Below, in pieces: positions 51,178 to 59,438 of a stretch of DNA of 64,000 nucleotides. The position numbers were made by a program, and so were the translations under genes. A model generated the notes under the pieces. The model did no database searches and had not been told where the DNA came from. It was given only the letters and a program-made list of their open reading frames with translations. Positions within the stretch are counted from its first letter, which is position 1; every line of letters starts with the position of its first letter. The stretch spans positions 434,001 to 498,000 of the forward strand of contig NZ_JAAOLX010000002.1 of NCBI RefSeq assembly GCF_011601265.1, in the 5' to 3' direction. This DNA comes from Iodobacter violaceini (GTDB lineage Bacteria > Pseudomonadota > Gammaproteobacteria > Burkholderiales > Chitinibacteraceae).

Positions 51178-51589
51178 CAGGCTTCCTTAAATCGGAGGAG
51201 AAAGCAGCTTTCAATGAAGCTCATCATTAGTCGCACTATATGGCGATTTATGACAGGTCAACAACGTATATTCTGACAATCTGCAGCAGGGAATTTATTG
51301 CAGATGACTGCGCAGGCACAAAAACGTACCCCACCCTGCCCATACATACACCCTTTAAACATTCCCAAATCGTCACCTCCCACTATAACGCCAAGCCTGT
51401 GAGTTAGCCTGTTGCATTTAGGACTACCTCTTCTGAGATAGGCCCAAATACCTGTCAGCAAAAAGCGCTACATCCCTATACTGGGATCTGTTGGCGTTTC
51501 ATTCACCATTGCGCTGAGCCAGAAAACTTGCCAGGCAAAAAAACATCGATGTCTAAGCTGCTTTTTCCAACTTGACTGACTACTGACCC
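51178..51589. other. Intergenic region between moaA and ccmA
   Basis: 412 bases between divergent genes, which should hold promoters for both. One perfect NarL heptamer TACCTCT lies at 51425-51431 on the plus strand. I did not recognise a molybdenum cofactor riboswitch, but could not fold the region. A short open frame on the minus strand (51258-51461) looks non-coding. Confidence 0.4.
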
Positions 51590-52219
51590 ATGCTTTCTGT
51601 ATCCAGACTTTCAGCAGAGCGCGCTGATCGCCCCCTTTTTACCGACCTGTCTTTTGCCCTGAATGCGGGGCAATGCCTGCACCTGCGCGGCGCGAACGGT
51701 GCGGGTAAAACGAGCTTGCTTAAAATGCTGGCGGGGCTGAGCACGGCGCAGGCTGGCGAAATCACCTGGCAGGGCAAGGCATTGGCAGCTTGGGGCGATG
51801 ATTACTACGCCGCGCTGCATTACCTGGGCCACAAAGATGGCTTAAAAGATTTACTCAGCCCGCTGGCCAATTTAAAGCTTGCGGCCGATGTGTCAGGGCA
51901 GGCTTTAAGCGAAGCTTCTGCTCTTAAAACGCTGGCCCAGGCAGGCCTCATCCGGCAGAGCGACCTGGCTGTCCGCACCCTGTCGCAAGGGCAAAAAAAA
52001 CGCGCTGCGCTGGCAAAACTACTCGCCATAAGCCGCCCGCTCTGGCTGCTGGACGAGCCTTTTGTGGCGCTCGATCAAGCCGCACAAAATCAGTTGGGTG
52101 AGTGGATAGCCCAGCATACCCGCTGCGGCGGCATGGTGATTCTGACCTCGCATCAGGCCCTGCCTGATGCCATTCAAAACATTATTGAGCTGGATTTAAG
52201 CCAGGACAGCGCAGCATGA
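51590..52219 (+). CDS. ccmA: Haem exporter ATPase CcmA
   Basis: ATP-binding subunit of the CcmABCD complex, which releases haem-loaded CcmE for cytochrome c maturation. 209 residues: Walker A GANGAGKTSL, signature LSQGQKKRAALAKLL, Walker B LWLLDEPFVALD, and the switch histidine in ILTSHQAL. It overlaps ccmB by 4 bases. First gene of ccmABCDEFGHI. Confidence 0.95.
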   Translation: MLSVSRLSAERADRPLFTDLSFALNAGQCLHLRGANGAGKTSLLKMLAGLSTAQAGEITWQGKALAAWGDDYYAALHYLGHKDGLKDLLSPLANLKLAADVSGQALSEASALKTLAQAGLIRQSDLAVRTLSQGQKKRAALAKLLAISRPLWLLDEPFVALDQAAQNQLGEWIAQHTRCGGMVILTSHQALPDAIQNIIELDLSQDSAA

Positions 52220-52890
52220 GCAGCACGCGCTTCTTTTTCGCGATTGTTCGCCGCGATTTATTACTGGCCTGGCAGCAGCGCGGCGATTTGCTGGTGGGCG
52301 TGGTGTTTTTTGTTTTAGTCGCCTGTCTGTTTCCACTCGCCATCGGCCCCGAGCCTAAGCTGCTGGCCCGTATCGGCCCTGGCGTGCTGTGGGTGGCGGT
52401 CATCCTCGCCAATCTGCTTGCCCTGCCCCGGCTATTTAATAACGACTGGCAAGATGGCAGCCTGGAGCAGCTTTTAATCGCCCCAGCCCCAGCCAGTGTG
52501 ATGGTGGCAGGCAAGCTGACCGCCCACTGGCTGACCACCGGCATCCCGCTCACCTTGATCGCCCCCCTTTTAGGCATTCAATACGGGCTGGAAAGCGACA
52601 CCCTGCTGATGCTGATGGCCAGCTTACTGCTCGGCACACCTGCGCTCAGCGCATTAGGCAGCATAGGCGCAGCGCTGACTTTGGGCGTACGTCAGGGAGA
52701 GATGTTATTGGCGCTGTTGGTCTTGCCGCTTTATGCACCAGTACTGATTTTTGGCAGCGGCGCTGTCGCCGCGGTGGCTGGCGGCTTATCTGGCATGGCC
52801 GAGTTATCCTTGCTCGCCGCCATTCTTTGCGGAACGCTGTTTCTTGCACCCTGGCTGGCGGCGATGGCGGTGAGACTGGCGGTTGAATAG
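52216..52890 (+). CDS. ccmB: Haem exporter membrane protein CcmB
   Basis: Integral membrane partner of CcmA, 224 residues with six hydrophobic segments (LVGVVFFVLVACLFPLAIGP, VLWVAVILANLLALPRLF and so on). The CcmB pattern FNNDWQDGSLEQLLIAP is present. The reading frame overlaps ccmA. About 260 bases separate it from ccmC, and these hold repeat sequences rather than a gene. Confidence 0.94.
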   Translation: MSSTRFFFAIVRRDLLLAWQQRGDLLVGVVFFVLVACLFPLAIGPEPKLLARIGPGVLWVAVILANLLALPRLFNNDWQDGSLEQLLIAPAPASVMVAGKLTAHWLTTGIPLTLIAPLLGIQYGLESDTLLMLMASLLLGTPALSALGSIGAALTLGVRQGEMLLALLVLPLYAPVLIFGSGAVAAVAGGLSGMAELSLLAAILCGTLFLAPWLAAMAVRLAVE

Positions 52891-52918
52891 CCAGGCTTAA
52901 TACTTGATGTTACACAAC

Positions 52919-52978
52919 GAAAACCCAAATTTTGAACAACAAAACACACAGAGTTTCACAGAGAAAAACAAAATTTGA
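52919..52978. repeat. Short ccm-associated repeat, copy R1 (ccmB-ccmC gap)
   Basis: AAAACCCAAATTTTGAAC, then a CACAGAG-rich middle, ending with an inverted CAAAATTTG (52969-52977) matching CAAATTTTG (52926-52934). It shares AAAACCCAAA...TTGAAC and CACAGAG with copies R2-R4 in other ccm junctions. Confidence 0.55.
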
Positions 52979-52995
52979 ATGAAGCTATTTTGCAA

Positions 52996-53049
52996 GGGTC
53001 CGGCGGGACGCCCGCACCAAAAACAACGTGCCGAAAGCACTAAAAAGAA
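52996..53049 (-). repeat. Fragment of the MITE-like repeat
   Basis: About 54 bases closely matching the reverse complement of 13586-13642 of copy 1: TTTTTAGTGC, TTCGGCACGTTG and GCGGGCGTCCCGC in the same order. The terminal inverted repeats are missing, so it is a remnant. Confidence 0.65.
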
Positions 53050-53147
53050 GATCGCTGAATATCATCAGTTAATACTATGACAAATGGACTAAAAGCTGAT
53101 GCGCTATAGGCCAGGTGAAACCCACACAAGAAACATTCAGGGGAACA

Positions 53148-53915
53148 ATGAAACCAAGCCATAACGGCCCGCGCTGGCTGAATTTATTTTCTTTTGCCTC
53201 CCCCATGCAGTTTTATCCGCTGGCAGGAAGGCTGATCCCGCTATTTATGGTTGCAGCCCTCTTATGCTGTGCTGTGGGGCTGTGGCTGGGCTTTGCTATT
53301 GCGCCGGGTGACGCGCAGCAGGGTGAAGGCTATCGGATTATTTTTCTGCATGTGCCCACCAGCTGGATGGCGATGTTTATTTATATCGTGATGGCGTTCT
53401 GGTCGGTGATGCATCTGGTTCTGCGCACCCGCTTATCCGCGATGATGGCGCAAGCTTTAGCCCCGACGGGTGCGCTGATGGCATTTTTATCGCTGTTCAC
53501 CGGAGCACTGTGGGGCAAGCCGATGTGGGGAACCTGGTGGGTGTGGGATGCACGGCTTACCTCGATGTTGCTGCTGTTTTTTCTGTACCTGGGCTTTATC
53601 GCCCTCACCCGCAGCATTGATGAGCCAGATCGCGCCGACAAGGCCGGTTCAGTATTAGCCATCGTCGGCGTATTTAATGTGCCGGTGATTTATTTCTCAG
53701 TGAAATGGTGGAACACCCTGCACCAGGGCGCGTCTATCTCGATGGAGAACGGCAGCCGCATGGCCAGCACCATGCTGATTGCCATGCTGGTGATGTCACT
53801 GGCGGCATGGATGTACAGCATCGCTACCTGCTTATCCCGCGTTCGCACGCTGATTTTGCAGCGCGAAAGCCGCGCCCGCTGGGTAAAAGAGCGCATCGCC
53901 CAAGGAGAAAAATAA
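53148..53915 (+). CDS. ccmC: Haem handling protein CcmC
   Basis: Membrane protein that presents haem to CcmE. 255 residues from ATG 53148, with AGGGGAAC just upstream; an in-frame GTG at 53115 would add 11 residues. Six hydrophobic segments and the haem-binding tryptophan-rich motif WGKPMWGTWWVWDARL, with flanking histidines FLHVPTSWM and NTLHQGASI. Its stop overlaps the start of ccmD. Confidence 0.95.
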   Translation: MKPSHNGPRWLNLFSFASPMQFYPLAGRLIPLFMVAALLCCAVGLWLGFAIAPGDAQQGEGYRIIFLHVPTSWMAMFIYIVMAFWSVMHLVLRTRLSAMMAQALAPTGALMAFLSLFTGALWGKPMWGTWWVWDARLTSMLLLFFLYLGFIALTRSIDEPDRADKAGSVLAIVGVFNVPVIYFSVKWWNTLHQGASISMENGSRMASTMLIAMLVMSLAAWMYSIATCLSRVRTLILQRESRARWVKERIAQGEK

Positions 53916-54133
53916 TGTTCTCAATCCTCTACTGGGCCAGCTTCAGCGATTTTATCCATATGGGTGGATACGGCTTATATGTGTGGGGCTCTTTCATCGC
54001 CTGTGTTTTTGGGCTGGGCATGGAATGGCTATTAATCAGGCAGCAACGTAAGCAAGTGATTCAGCATTTAAGAAGAAGGGCTTTAGCACAAGAGATGGAG
54101 AATGAGGAATATGAGCATTCATCACTCTTGTAG
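53915..54133 (+). CDS. ccmD: CcmD, small membrane subunit
   Basis: 72 residues from ATG 53915 (AAGGAGAAAATA upstream), overlapping the ccmC stop by one base. The CcmD pattern FSDFIHMGGYGLYVWGSF with one TM helix is clear, followed by a basic then acidic tail (RQQRKQVIQHLRRRA). CcmD is needed for release of holo-CcmE. The frame is open upstream inside ccmC, but that part is not CcmD. Confidence 0.9.
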   Translation: MFSILYWASFSDFIHMGGYGLYVWGSFIACVFGLGMEWLLIRQQRKQVIQHLRRRALAQEMENEEYEHSSLL

Positions 54134-54493
54134 GGCGGGTGAAGCCCCATATGCACTAACCAAATTGTTTTTTCATTAGCAAACAGCGAAAAAGCATAAC
54201 AACCACGCTCTTTGCACAGGGCTTTTAAAGTCCCCTTGAAACACGCCGGAGCGAGGAACAAGCGGGGCGGGGTTTCGGCCAGGGAGCGAGGAACGAGCCA
54301 ATCCCGCCTGCCGCCGACTCGATTGTCCGCAGCGCAGGGGCTTTCGTGTTTCGTGGGGTCGCCTTCTTTGCTTACTTTCTTGGCGAAGCAAGAAAGTGAG
54401 GCCCACGCGGGGGATTCCCGCACCTAAACACTGTGCCGAAGGCACTAAAAAGGTCTTTTTGACTTTGGTTAGCATTTATGGGGCAAAACCCGC
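54133..54493 (-). repeat. MITE-like intergenic repeat, copy 2 (ccmD-ccmE gap)
   Basis: About 360 bases, inverted relative to the copy at 13544-13896. Plus-strand ends are GCACTAACCAAA (left) and TTTGGTTAGC (right) within longer imperfect inverted repeats, each extending into GGGCGGG/CCCGC. Shared interior: GTGCCGAAGGCACTAAAAA, GTCCGCAGCGCAGG and CGAGGAACAAGCGGGGCGG. It overlaps the last base of ccmD and ends 72 bases before ccmE. Open frames in it on both strands appear spurious. Confidence 0.8.
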
Positions 54494-54565
54494 GAGCGAT
54501 ACTGAAAAATACGCAGGTTTCACCCGTATTACAAAAACCCATCAAGAATCATCAAGGAGAAACCC

Positions 54566-55015
54566 ATGTCCCCCAGACGTAAACGTATATTTTGGATTGT
54601 GGGTGCTTTAATCACTTTGGCTTTAGTCACTTTTTTTGTTGTGAATGCTTTTCGCCAGAACCTGGTGTTTTTCTACTCGCCAACGCAAATCATCAACGGT
54701 GAAGCGCCGCATGGCAGGGCCTTCAGGCTGGGCGGGATGGTGGTGGATAAAAGCCTGATCCGCGCCGCCGACGGCGTCAGTATTCGCTTTACTGTAACCG
54801 ACACTGATAAAAACATCCCGGTGCAATTTCGAGGCTTATTGCCGGATTTATTTAAAGAAGGCAAAGGCGTAGTGGCCGAAGGACTTTGGGAAAACGGCAT
54901 CTTCACCGCCACCGAAGTGCTCGCCAAACACGACGAAAACTACATGCCACCCGAAGCACAGGATGCAGTAAACAAAGCGCATCAGAAAGCGGCAGCAAAC
55001 AAACCCAAACCTTGA
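54566..55015 (+). CDS. ccmE: Haem chaperone CcmE
   Basis: Periplasmic, membrane-anchored haem chaperone that binds haem covalently through a histidine. 149 residues: N-terminal basic stretch and TM helix (IFWIVGALITLALVTFFVV), an OB-fold domain (FRLGGMVVDKSLIR, VQFRGLLPDLFKEGKGVVAEG) and the haem-binding histidine in AKHDENYMP. The C-terminal tail ends KPKP, coded by bases that belong to a repeat starting near 55001. AAGGAGAAACCC lies before the ATG. Confidence 0.95.
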   Translation: MSPRRKRIFWIVGALITLALVTFFVVNAFRQNLVFFYSPTQIINGEAPHGRAFRLGGMVVDKSLIRAADGVSIRFTVTDTDKNIPVQFRGLLPDLFKEGKGVVAEGLWENGIFTATEVLAKHDENYMPPEAQDAVNKAHQKAAANKPKP

Positions 55016-55119
55016 ACCAGGGAGCTAAGGGAAAGGCAGGAAGTTTCACAGAGGGGGCAAGTAAGTATTCGCCATGTGAGATGCCGTGCTCTCTGTGATG
55101 CAAGGTTTGAGTTTTAAAA
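55001..55119. repeat. Short ccm-associated repeat, copy R2 (ccmE-ccmF junction)
   Basis: Inverted ends AAACCCAAACCTTG (55001-55014) and CAAGGTTTGAGTTTT (55101-55115), with TTTCACAGAG and CTCTCTGTGATG between. The left end lies inside the last codons of ccmE, so the ccmE stop is in the repeat. Confidence 0.6.
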
Positions 55120-55143
55120 GCGATATAAATCTCAGGAAAAACA

Positions 55144-57120
55144 ATGATTGGTGAACTCGGTACTTTCACACTAATTCTGGCGCTGCTGGTGGCGCTGGTG
55201 CAGGGCACGCTGGGGATTTGGGGCGGGGTTAAGCAGTGGCTGCCCGCCATGCGCATCGCAAGACCTGCGGCGCTGTTGCAATTAGCACTCACCGCTGCGG
55301 CCTTTGCGCTGCTGGCCACGGCTTTTTTACAGGACGACTTTTCGATCCGCTATGTGGCGCGGCAATCTAACAGCCTGCTGCCGGTCTGGTTTAAATTTGC
55401 AGCTGTTTGGGGCGGGCATGAAGGCTCGCTCTTGCTTTGGGTGCTTATGCTCTCTGGCTGGGGCGCAGCGGTGGCGGTGTTTGCACGCAACCTGCCCCTC
55501 TCGGTGCAATCTTTAGTCAGCGGCGTATTGGCTTGGGTAGGCAGCGGCCTTTATCTGTTTATTTTACTGACCTCCAGCCCCTTTATCCGCCAGCTTCCCG
55601 CCCCCGGCAATGGCGCTGATTTAAACCCGCTGCTGCAGGACTTGGGGCTTATCCTTCATCCGCCACTGCTTTATATGGGTTACGTCGGCTTTTCTGTGGC
55701 CTTCGCTTTTGCTGTAGCCGCACTAATTTCTGGCCGCTTAGACGCCAGCTGGGCGCGCTGGAGCCGCCCCTGGACCGCCGCCGCATGGGTATCGCTCACG
55801 CTGGGCATTATGCTGGGCAGCGCGTGGGCATATTACGAATTGGGCTGGGGCGGCTGGTGGTTTTGGGATCCGGTTGAAAACGCCTCCTTTATGCCCTGGC
55901 TGGCCGGAACGGCGCTGATTCACTCGCTGGCCGTGGCCGAAAAACGCAATGCTTTTAAGCACTGGACAGTATTGCTGGCCATTGGCACCTTTTCGCTCTC
56001 ACTCTTAGGAACATTTTTAGTGCGCTCTGGCGTACTGACTTCGGTGCACGCCTTTGCCACCGATCCGGCGCGCGGCTTATTTATTTTGATTTTTCTCTGC
56101 GTGGTGATCGGCGCATCGCTGGCGCTGTATGCCTGGCGTGCGCCCTTGCTGGAGGGCGGCGGCGCATTTAACTGGTGTTCACGCGAAGCACTGCTGCTTG
56201 CCAATAATGTGATTTTAGTTGTGGCCTGTGCCACGGTTTTCCTTGGCACGCTTTACCCGCTGCTGATTGACGCGCTCGGCCAGGGCAAGCTCTCTGTCGG
56301 CCCGCCTTATTTCAACAGCGTGTTTATTCCACTGATGATGCCCGCCCTGCTGCTGATGGGCTTAAGCGGCAGCGTGCGCTGGAAAAACCAGGATGGCCAC
56401 AGCCTGTGGCTGGCTTATTACGGCCCGATGATTTTGGCGATTGTGGGCGGCATCTTGCTGCCGCTGTGTTGGGGATCTTGGAAATGGGGAGTGGCTGCCG
56501 CACTTGCCGTGGCACTTTGGGTGGCAATCACCTCGCTGCGTGACTGGAGCCGCCGCTTAATCAGCAACCGCCGCAATGGCATCACATGGTGGAAGGCACT
56601 GTGCAATGTGCCTGCGGCTTTTTCCGGCATGCATATCGCCCACTTTGGTATTGCCGTATTTGTAGCGGGCGTGACGGTAGTATCAAGCTACGAGCACGAA
56701 GATGATTTACGCATGGCCTTTGGCGACACGCACAAAATTGCGGGCTACACCCTCAGTTTTGACTCGGTAAAATCAACCCGAGCCAGCAATTACGCCGCGC
56801 TCACAGGGCAACTGACGCTCAGCCAAAACGGCAAGGCCATCAGCGTGATGCAACCCGAAAAACGCCAGTACTTCTCCAGCCAAATGCCTATGACCGAAGC
56901 GGCGATTCACCATACGGCAATCAAAGATATCTACGTCTCCCTTGGCGAACCACTGGGCGACAATCCATTTACCGGCGACTGGCTGGTGCGTGTGCATTAC
57001 AAACCGCTGGTTGGCTGGATCTGGTACGGCTGCTTATTAATGGCGCTGGGCGGAGCCATCGCCTTGTCTGACCGCCGCTATCGCCAGAAGCGTGTAGCTA
57101 AAAAGCACACAGACGAATAA
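55144..57120 (+). CDS. ccmF: Cytochrome c haem lyase subunit CcmF
   Basis: Large membrane component of the haem ligation complex. 658 residues with about fifteen hydrophobic segments, the haem-handling motif WGGWWFWDPVENASFMPWL and periplasmic histidines (GHEGSLLLWV, LILHPPLLYMGY, HSLAVAEKR). The C-terminal periplasmic loop and last helix (GWIWYGCLLMALGGAIALSD) are intact. It starts at ATG 55144 with AGGAAAA upstream. Confidence 0.96.
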   Translation: MIGELGTFTLILALLVALVQGTLGIWGGVKQWLPAMRIARPAALLQLALTAAAFALLATAFLQDDFSIRYVARQSNSLLPVWFKFAAVWGGHEGSLLLWVLMLSGWGAAVAVFARNLPLSVQSLVSGVLAWVGSGLYLFILLTSSPFIRQLPAPGNGADLNPLLQDLGLILHPPLLYMGYVGFSVAFAFAVAALISGRLDASWARWSRPWTAAAWVSLTLGIMLGSAWAYYELGWGGWWFWDPVENASFMPWLAGTALIHSLAVAEKRNAFKHWTVLLAIGTFSLSLLGTFLVRSGVLTSVHAFATDPARGLFILIFLCVVIGASLALYAWRAPLLEGGGAFNWCSREALLLANNVILVVACATVFLGTLYPLLIDALGQGKLSVGPPYFNSVFIPLMMPALLLMGLSGSVRWKNQDGHSLWLAYYGPMILAIVGGILLPLCWGSWKWGVAAALAVALWVAITSLRDWSRRLISNRRNGITWWKALCNVPAAFSGMHIAHFGIAVFVAGVTVVSSYEHEDDLRMAFGDTHKIAGYTLSFDSVKSTRASNYAALTGQLTLSQNGKAISVMQPEKRQYFSSQMPMTEAAIHHTAIKDIYVSLGEPLGDNPFTGDWLVRVHYKPLVGWIWYGCLLMALGGAIALSDRRYRQKRVAKKHTDE

Positions 57121-57129
57121 ACCCTAAAA

Positions 57130-57300
57130 TCTGCAGACACTGAGCTAAACGAGGACGCCGAAAACACGGAGAAAAAGATTCAAACACACACAAACTCAAT
57201 GTTGCTTAAGGCATTGGTTTTCTCTGTGTTCCCTGTGCCCTCCGTGGTTCAATTTTTGAGTTTTTCAACATTTTTTCTCCCCGTTCTCTGTGTCTGCAGA
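57130..57300. repeat. Short ccm-associated repeat, copy R3 (ccmF-ccmG gap)
   Basis: 171 bases bounded by perfect 11-base inverted ends TCTGCAGACAC (57130-57140) and GTGTCTGCAGA (57290-57300). Inside are TTCTCTGTGTTCCC, CCCTCCGTGGTTCAA and ACACGGAGAAAAA, the same CTCTGTG/CCGTGGTTC vocabulary as R4. No gene fits the gap. Confidence 0.65.
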
Positions 57301-57326
57301 CCATTTATGCAGCTTAGGAAGTTTTA

Positions 57327-57845
57327 ATGAAACGCTTTATTCCTTTAGTTATTTTTGCGGCACTGGCATTGCTGCTGGCGGTGGGTTTAACGCTTAATCC
57401 GCGAGAAATTCCTTCTGTGCTGATCGGCAAGCCTGCGCCGCAATTTAAGCTTGATCGCCTGGATGCCACAGGGCAGTTTTCGCCTGCCAGCCTCAAGGGC
57501 CAGGCGTGGCTGCTCAATGTGTGGGCCTCATGGTGCAGCGCCTGCATACAGGAGCACCCGGTACTCAACCAAATTGCCTCAGAGCACAAAGTCACCATCG
57601 TTGGTCTGGCTTATAAAGACTTGGATAAGGACGCCAGACAATGGCTGCAAAGCCGTGGCAATCCTTACAACGTAGTGGTGGCAGACAGGGATGGCAGAGT
57701 GGGCATTGATTACGGCGTATATGGTGTGCCCGAAACTTTTGTGATCGATAAAAATGGCAATATCGCTTACAAACACATCGGCGCGGTCACCCCCGACATC
57801 TTTAAAAACATCCTTCTGCCTGAGCTGCAAAAGGCACGATTATGA
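57327..57845 (+). CDS. ccmG: Thiol:disulphide interchange protein CcmG (DsbE)
   Basis: Periplasmic thioredoxin-like reductant for apocytochrome c or CcmH. 172 residues: N-terminal TM anchor (FIPLVIFAALALLLAVGLTL), thioredoxin fold with active site WASWCSACIQEH, the CcmG-specific YKDLDKDARQWLQSRGNPY and cis-Pro loop GVYGVPETFVID. GGAAG lies upstream of ATG 57327. The stop overlaps the ccmH start by 4 bases. Confidence 0.95.
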   Translation: MKRFIPLVIFAALALLLAVGLTLNPREIPSVLIGKPAPQFKLDRLDATGQFSPASLKGQAWLLNVWASWCSACIQEHPVLNQIASEHKVTIVGLAYKDLDKDARQWLQSRGNPYNVVVADRDGRVGIDYGVYGVPETFVIDKNGNIAYKHIGAVTPDIFKNILLPELQKARL

Positions 57846-58459
57846 ATAACCACCGCTTATTGGCATATTTTAAAACACAACATATTAAAACCCAGGCCAA
57901 GCACCACAGAGAACACGGCATTACACAAGCTTGGTATTCTCCGTGGCTCTCCGTGCCCGCCTTTTTCTCTGTGGTTCAAAGTTTGGGTTTTAGTACTCTG
58001 GCTATATGTGGATTATGGCTTGCACTGATGCTGCCCGCAGCAGCCAAGGTGGCTGCGCCAGCGGCCAGCGATGTGGCCGCGAATGCGCGGTTGGTCGAAT
58101 TGTCTGCCGAGCTGCGCTGTCTGGTTTGCCAGAACGAAAGCCTTGCCAGCTCGCGTGCGCCACTGGCCGAAGACCTGCGCCGCGAAGTGCGTGAGCGCAT
58201 TGCCGCAGGCGACAGCAACCCGCAAATCATCCGCCACCTCACCGATCGTTACGGTGACTTTGTCACTTACCGCCCGCCATTCAAGACCAGAACGCTGCTT
58301 TTATGGCTGTTACCACCGCTATTACTCCTGATTGGTTTGTTTCTGCTGCTGCGGCAAATCCGCCGCCGGAAGGCCGCCCCCGGCGAGGCCGATCCAGCCC
58401 GGCTGGCAGCTTTGCGAGCAGAGTTTGATGGCACCAACAATGGCAAGGACACGCAATGA
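57842..58459 (+). CDS. ccmH: Cytochrome c maturation protein CcmH, with repeat-derived N-terminus
   Basis: Thioredoxin-like protein of the haem ligation complex. 205 residues from ATG 57842, coupled to ccmG. Active site RCLVCQNESLASSRAPLAEDLR, then RERIAAGDSNPQIIRHLTDRYGDFV and a C-terminal TM helix. The mature part is standard, but the N-terminus carries about 50 extra residues before the signal-like helix (LGFSTLAICGLWLALMLPAA); they are coded by a repeat (57885-57992). An in-frame GTG at 57971 could be an alternative start that omits most of it. The extension may disturb export. Confidence 0.9.
   Translation: MNNHRLLAYFKTQHIKTQAKHHREHGITQAWYSPWLSVPAFFSVVQSLGFSTLAICGLWLALMLPAAAKVAAPAASDVAANARLVELSAELRCLVCQNESLASSRAPLAEDLRREVRERIAAGDSNPQIIRHLTDRYGDFVTYRPPFKTRTLLLWLLPPLLLLIGLFLLLRQIRRRKAAPGEADPARLAALRAEFDGTNNGKDTQ
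57885..57992. repeat. Short ccm-associated repeat, copy R4, inside ccmH
   Basis: 108 bases with imperfect inverted ends: TTAAAACCCA at 57885-57894 and TGGGTTTTA at the right end, then ACCACAGAGAA facing TTCTCTGTGGTTC. The middle has CTCCGTGGCTCTCCGTGCC. It sits after the first 14 codons of ccmH, keeps the frame open and contributes residues to the predicted protein. Confidence 0.65.
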
Positions 58460-59298
58460 ACGCATCGCACTTTGGCTTATTTACCCTGATCTGCGCACTG
58501 ATGGTAGTCATCACACTGGCCGCGCTGATCTGGCCGCTGCTTAAAGGACGCTCGCAAGCGGGCGATATTCGCCGCGCGCGCTATGCCCTGCACGACACCA
58601 TTCTGGCCGAGCTGGATGAAGACTTACGCTATGGCCGATTAAGCGGGAGCGATCACATTATCGCCCGCCAGGAAGCTGAAAACCGCCTGATTAATGAAGT
58701 AGGCAACGCCAGCCCAACACTGAACGAGCAATCTGCACGTGGCCTGGTTATTACGATATTGCTATTACTGCCTCTGGCAGCAGGCGGCCTGTATTTCAAA
58801 CTGGGCACGCCCACCGCGCTAGACCCAAGCACGCGCCAGCGCCCTGACATCGGCCCGAATGAAATCGCCGCCATGGTCAAAAAGCTTGAAGCACGGATGG
58901 TTTTAGAGCCAAACGATCAGCAAGGCTGGCTGATGCTGGCACGCAGCTACCGATCACAAGCCCGCTACGCGGAAGCAATCAGCGCTTACGAAAAAGCATG
59001 GCCAGCCATTGAAAAAGACGCAGGAGAAATCGCCCGCTTTGCAGGCGTACTCGCCATCGAGCAGAAAAGCTTCAAAGGACGTCCAACCGAGCTGCTCGTC
59101 AAATCGCTCTCCGTCAACGCCAGCGAGCCCGATGCCCTCATGCTGGCCGGCAGCGCCGCCGTAGAGCGTGGCGACAAGGCCGCCGCTAAAGAGTGGTGGA
59201 ATAAATTGCTGATTTTGCTGGAAGTGGGCTCTGAGGATGAGCAATGGCTAAAAGAAGAAATCCGATTATTGGATAAGCCTAAGGATGCGGTGAAGTAA
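58456..59298 (+). CDS. ccmI: Cytochrome c maturation protein CcmI
   Basis: TPR-containing apocytochrome chaperone. 280 residues: N-terminal TM helix (FTLICALMVVITLAALIWPL), a basic leucine-rich part (YALHDTILAELDEDLRYGRL), second TM helix (GLVITILLLLPLAAGGLYFK), then TPR repeats (NDQQGWLMLARSYRSQARYA and later ones). In E. coli this is the C-terminal part of CcmH. It overlaps ccmH by 4 bases and ends the ccm cluster. Confidence 0.93.
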   Translation: MNASHFGLFTLICALMVVITLAALIWPLLKGRSQAGDIRRARYALHDTILAELDEDLRYGRLSGSDHIIARQEAENRLINEVGNASPTLNEQSARGLVITILLLLPLAAGGLYFKLGTPTALDPSTRQRPDIGPNEIAAMVKKLEARMVLEPNDQQGWLMLARSYRSQARYAEAISAYEKAWPAIEKDAGEIARFAGVLAIEQKSFKGRPTELLVKSLSVNASEPDALMLAGSAAVERGDKAAAKEWWNKLLILLEVGSEDEQWLKEEIRLLDKPKDAVK

Positions 59299-59438
59299 AT
59301 GCTTTTTGAAACTGTGAAACAATATCTTCTGCCACATTCTCATCTATTTACAGAGGAAAATAAAGCACCACGATTTGTACTATAACTTGGCAAGCCTCAG
59401 CTATGGGGTCTCACCCGAAACAACCCACGAGGCCCTAT

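Noticed and set aside
51178-51330. Possible molybdenum cofactor riboswitch before moaA
   Set aside because: No recognisable conserved stem pattern by eye; a covariance search would decide.
54176-54475. Open frame of 99 codons inside the second MITE-like repeat
   Set aside because: Same reason: repeat sequence with several overlapping open frames on both strands.
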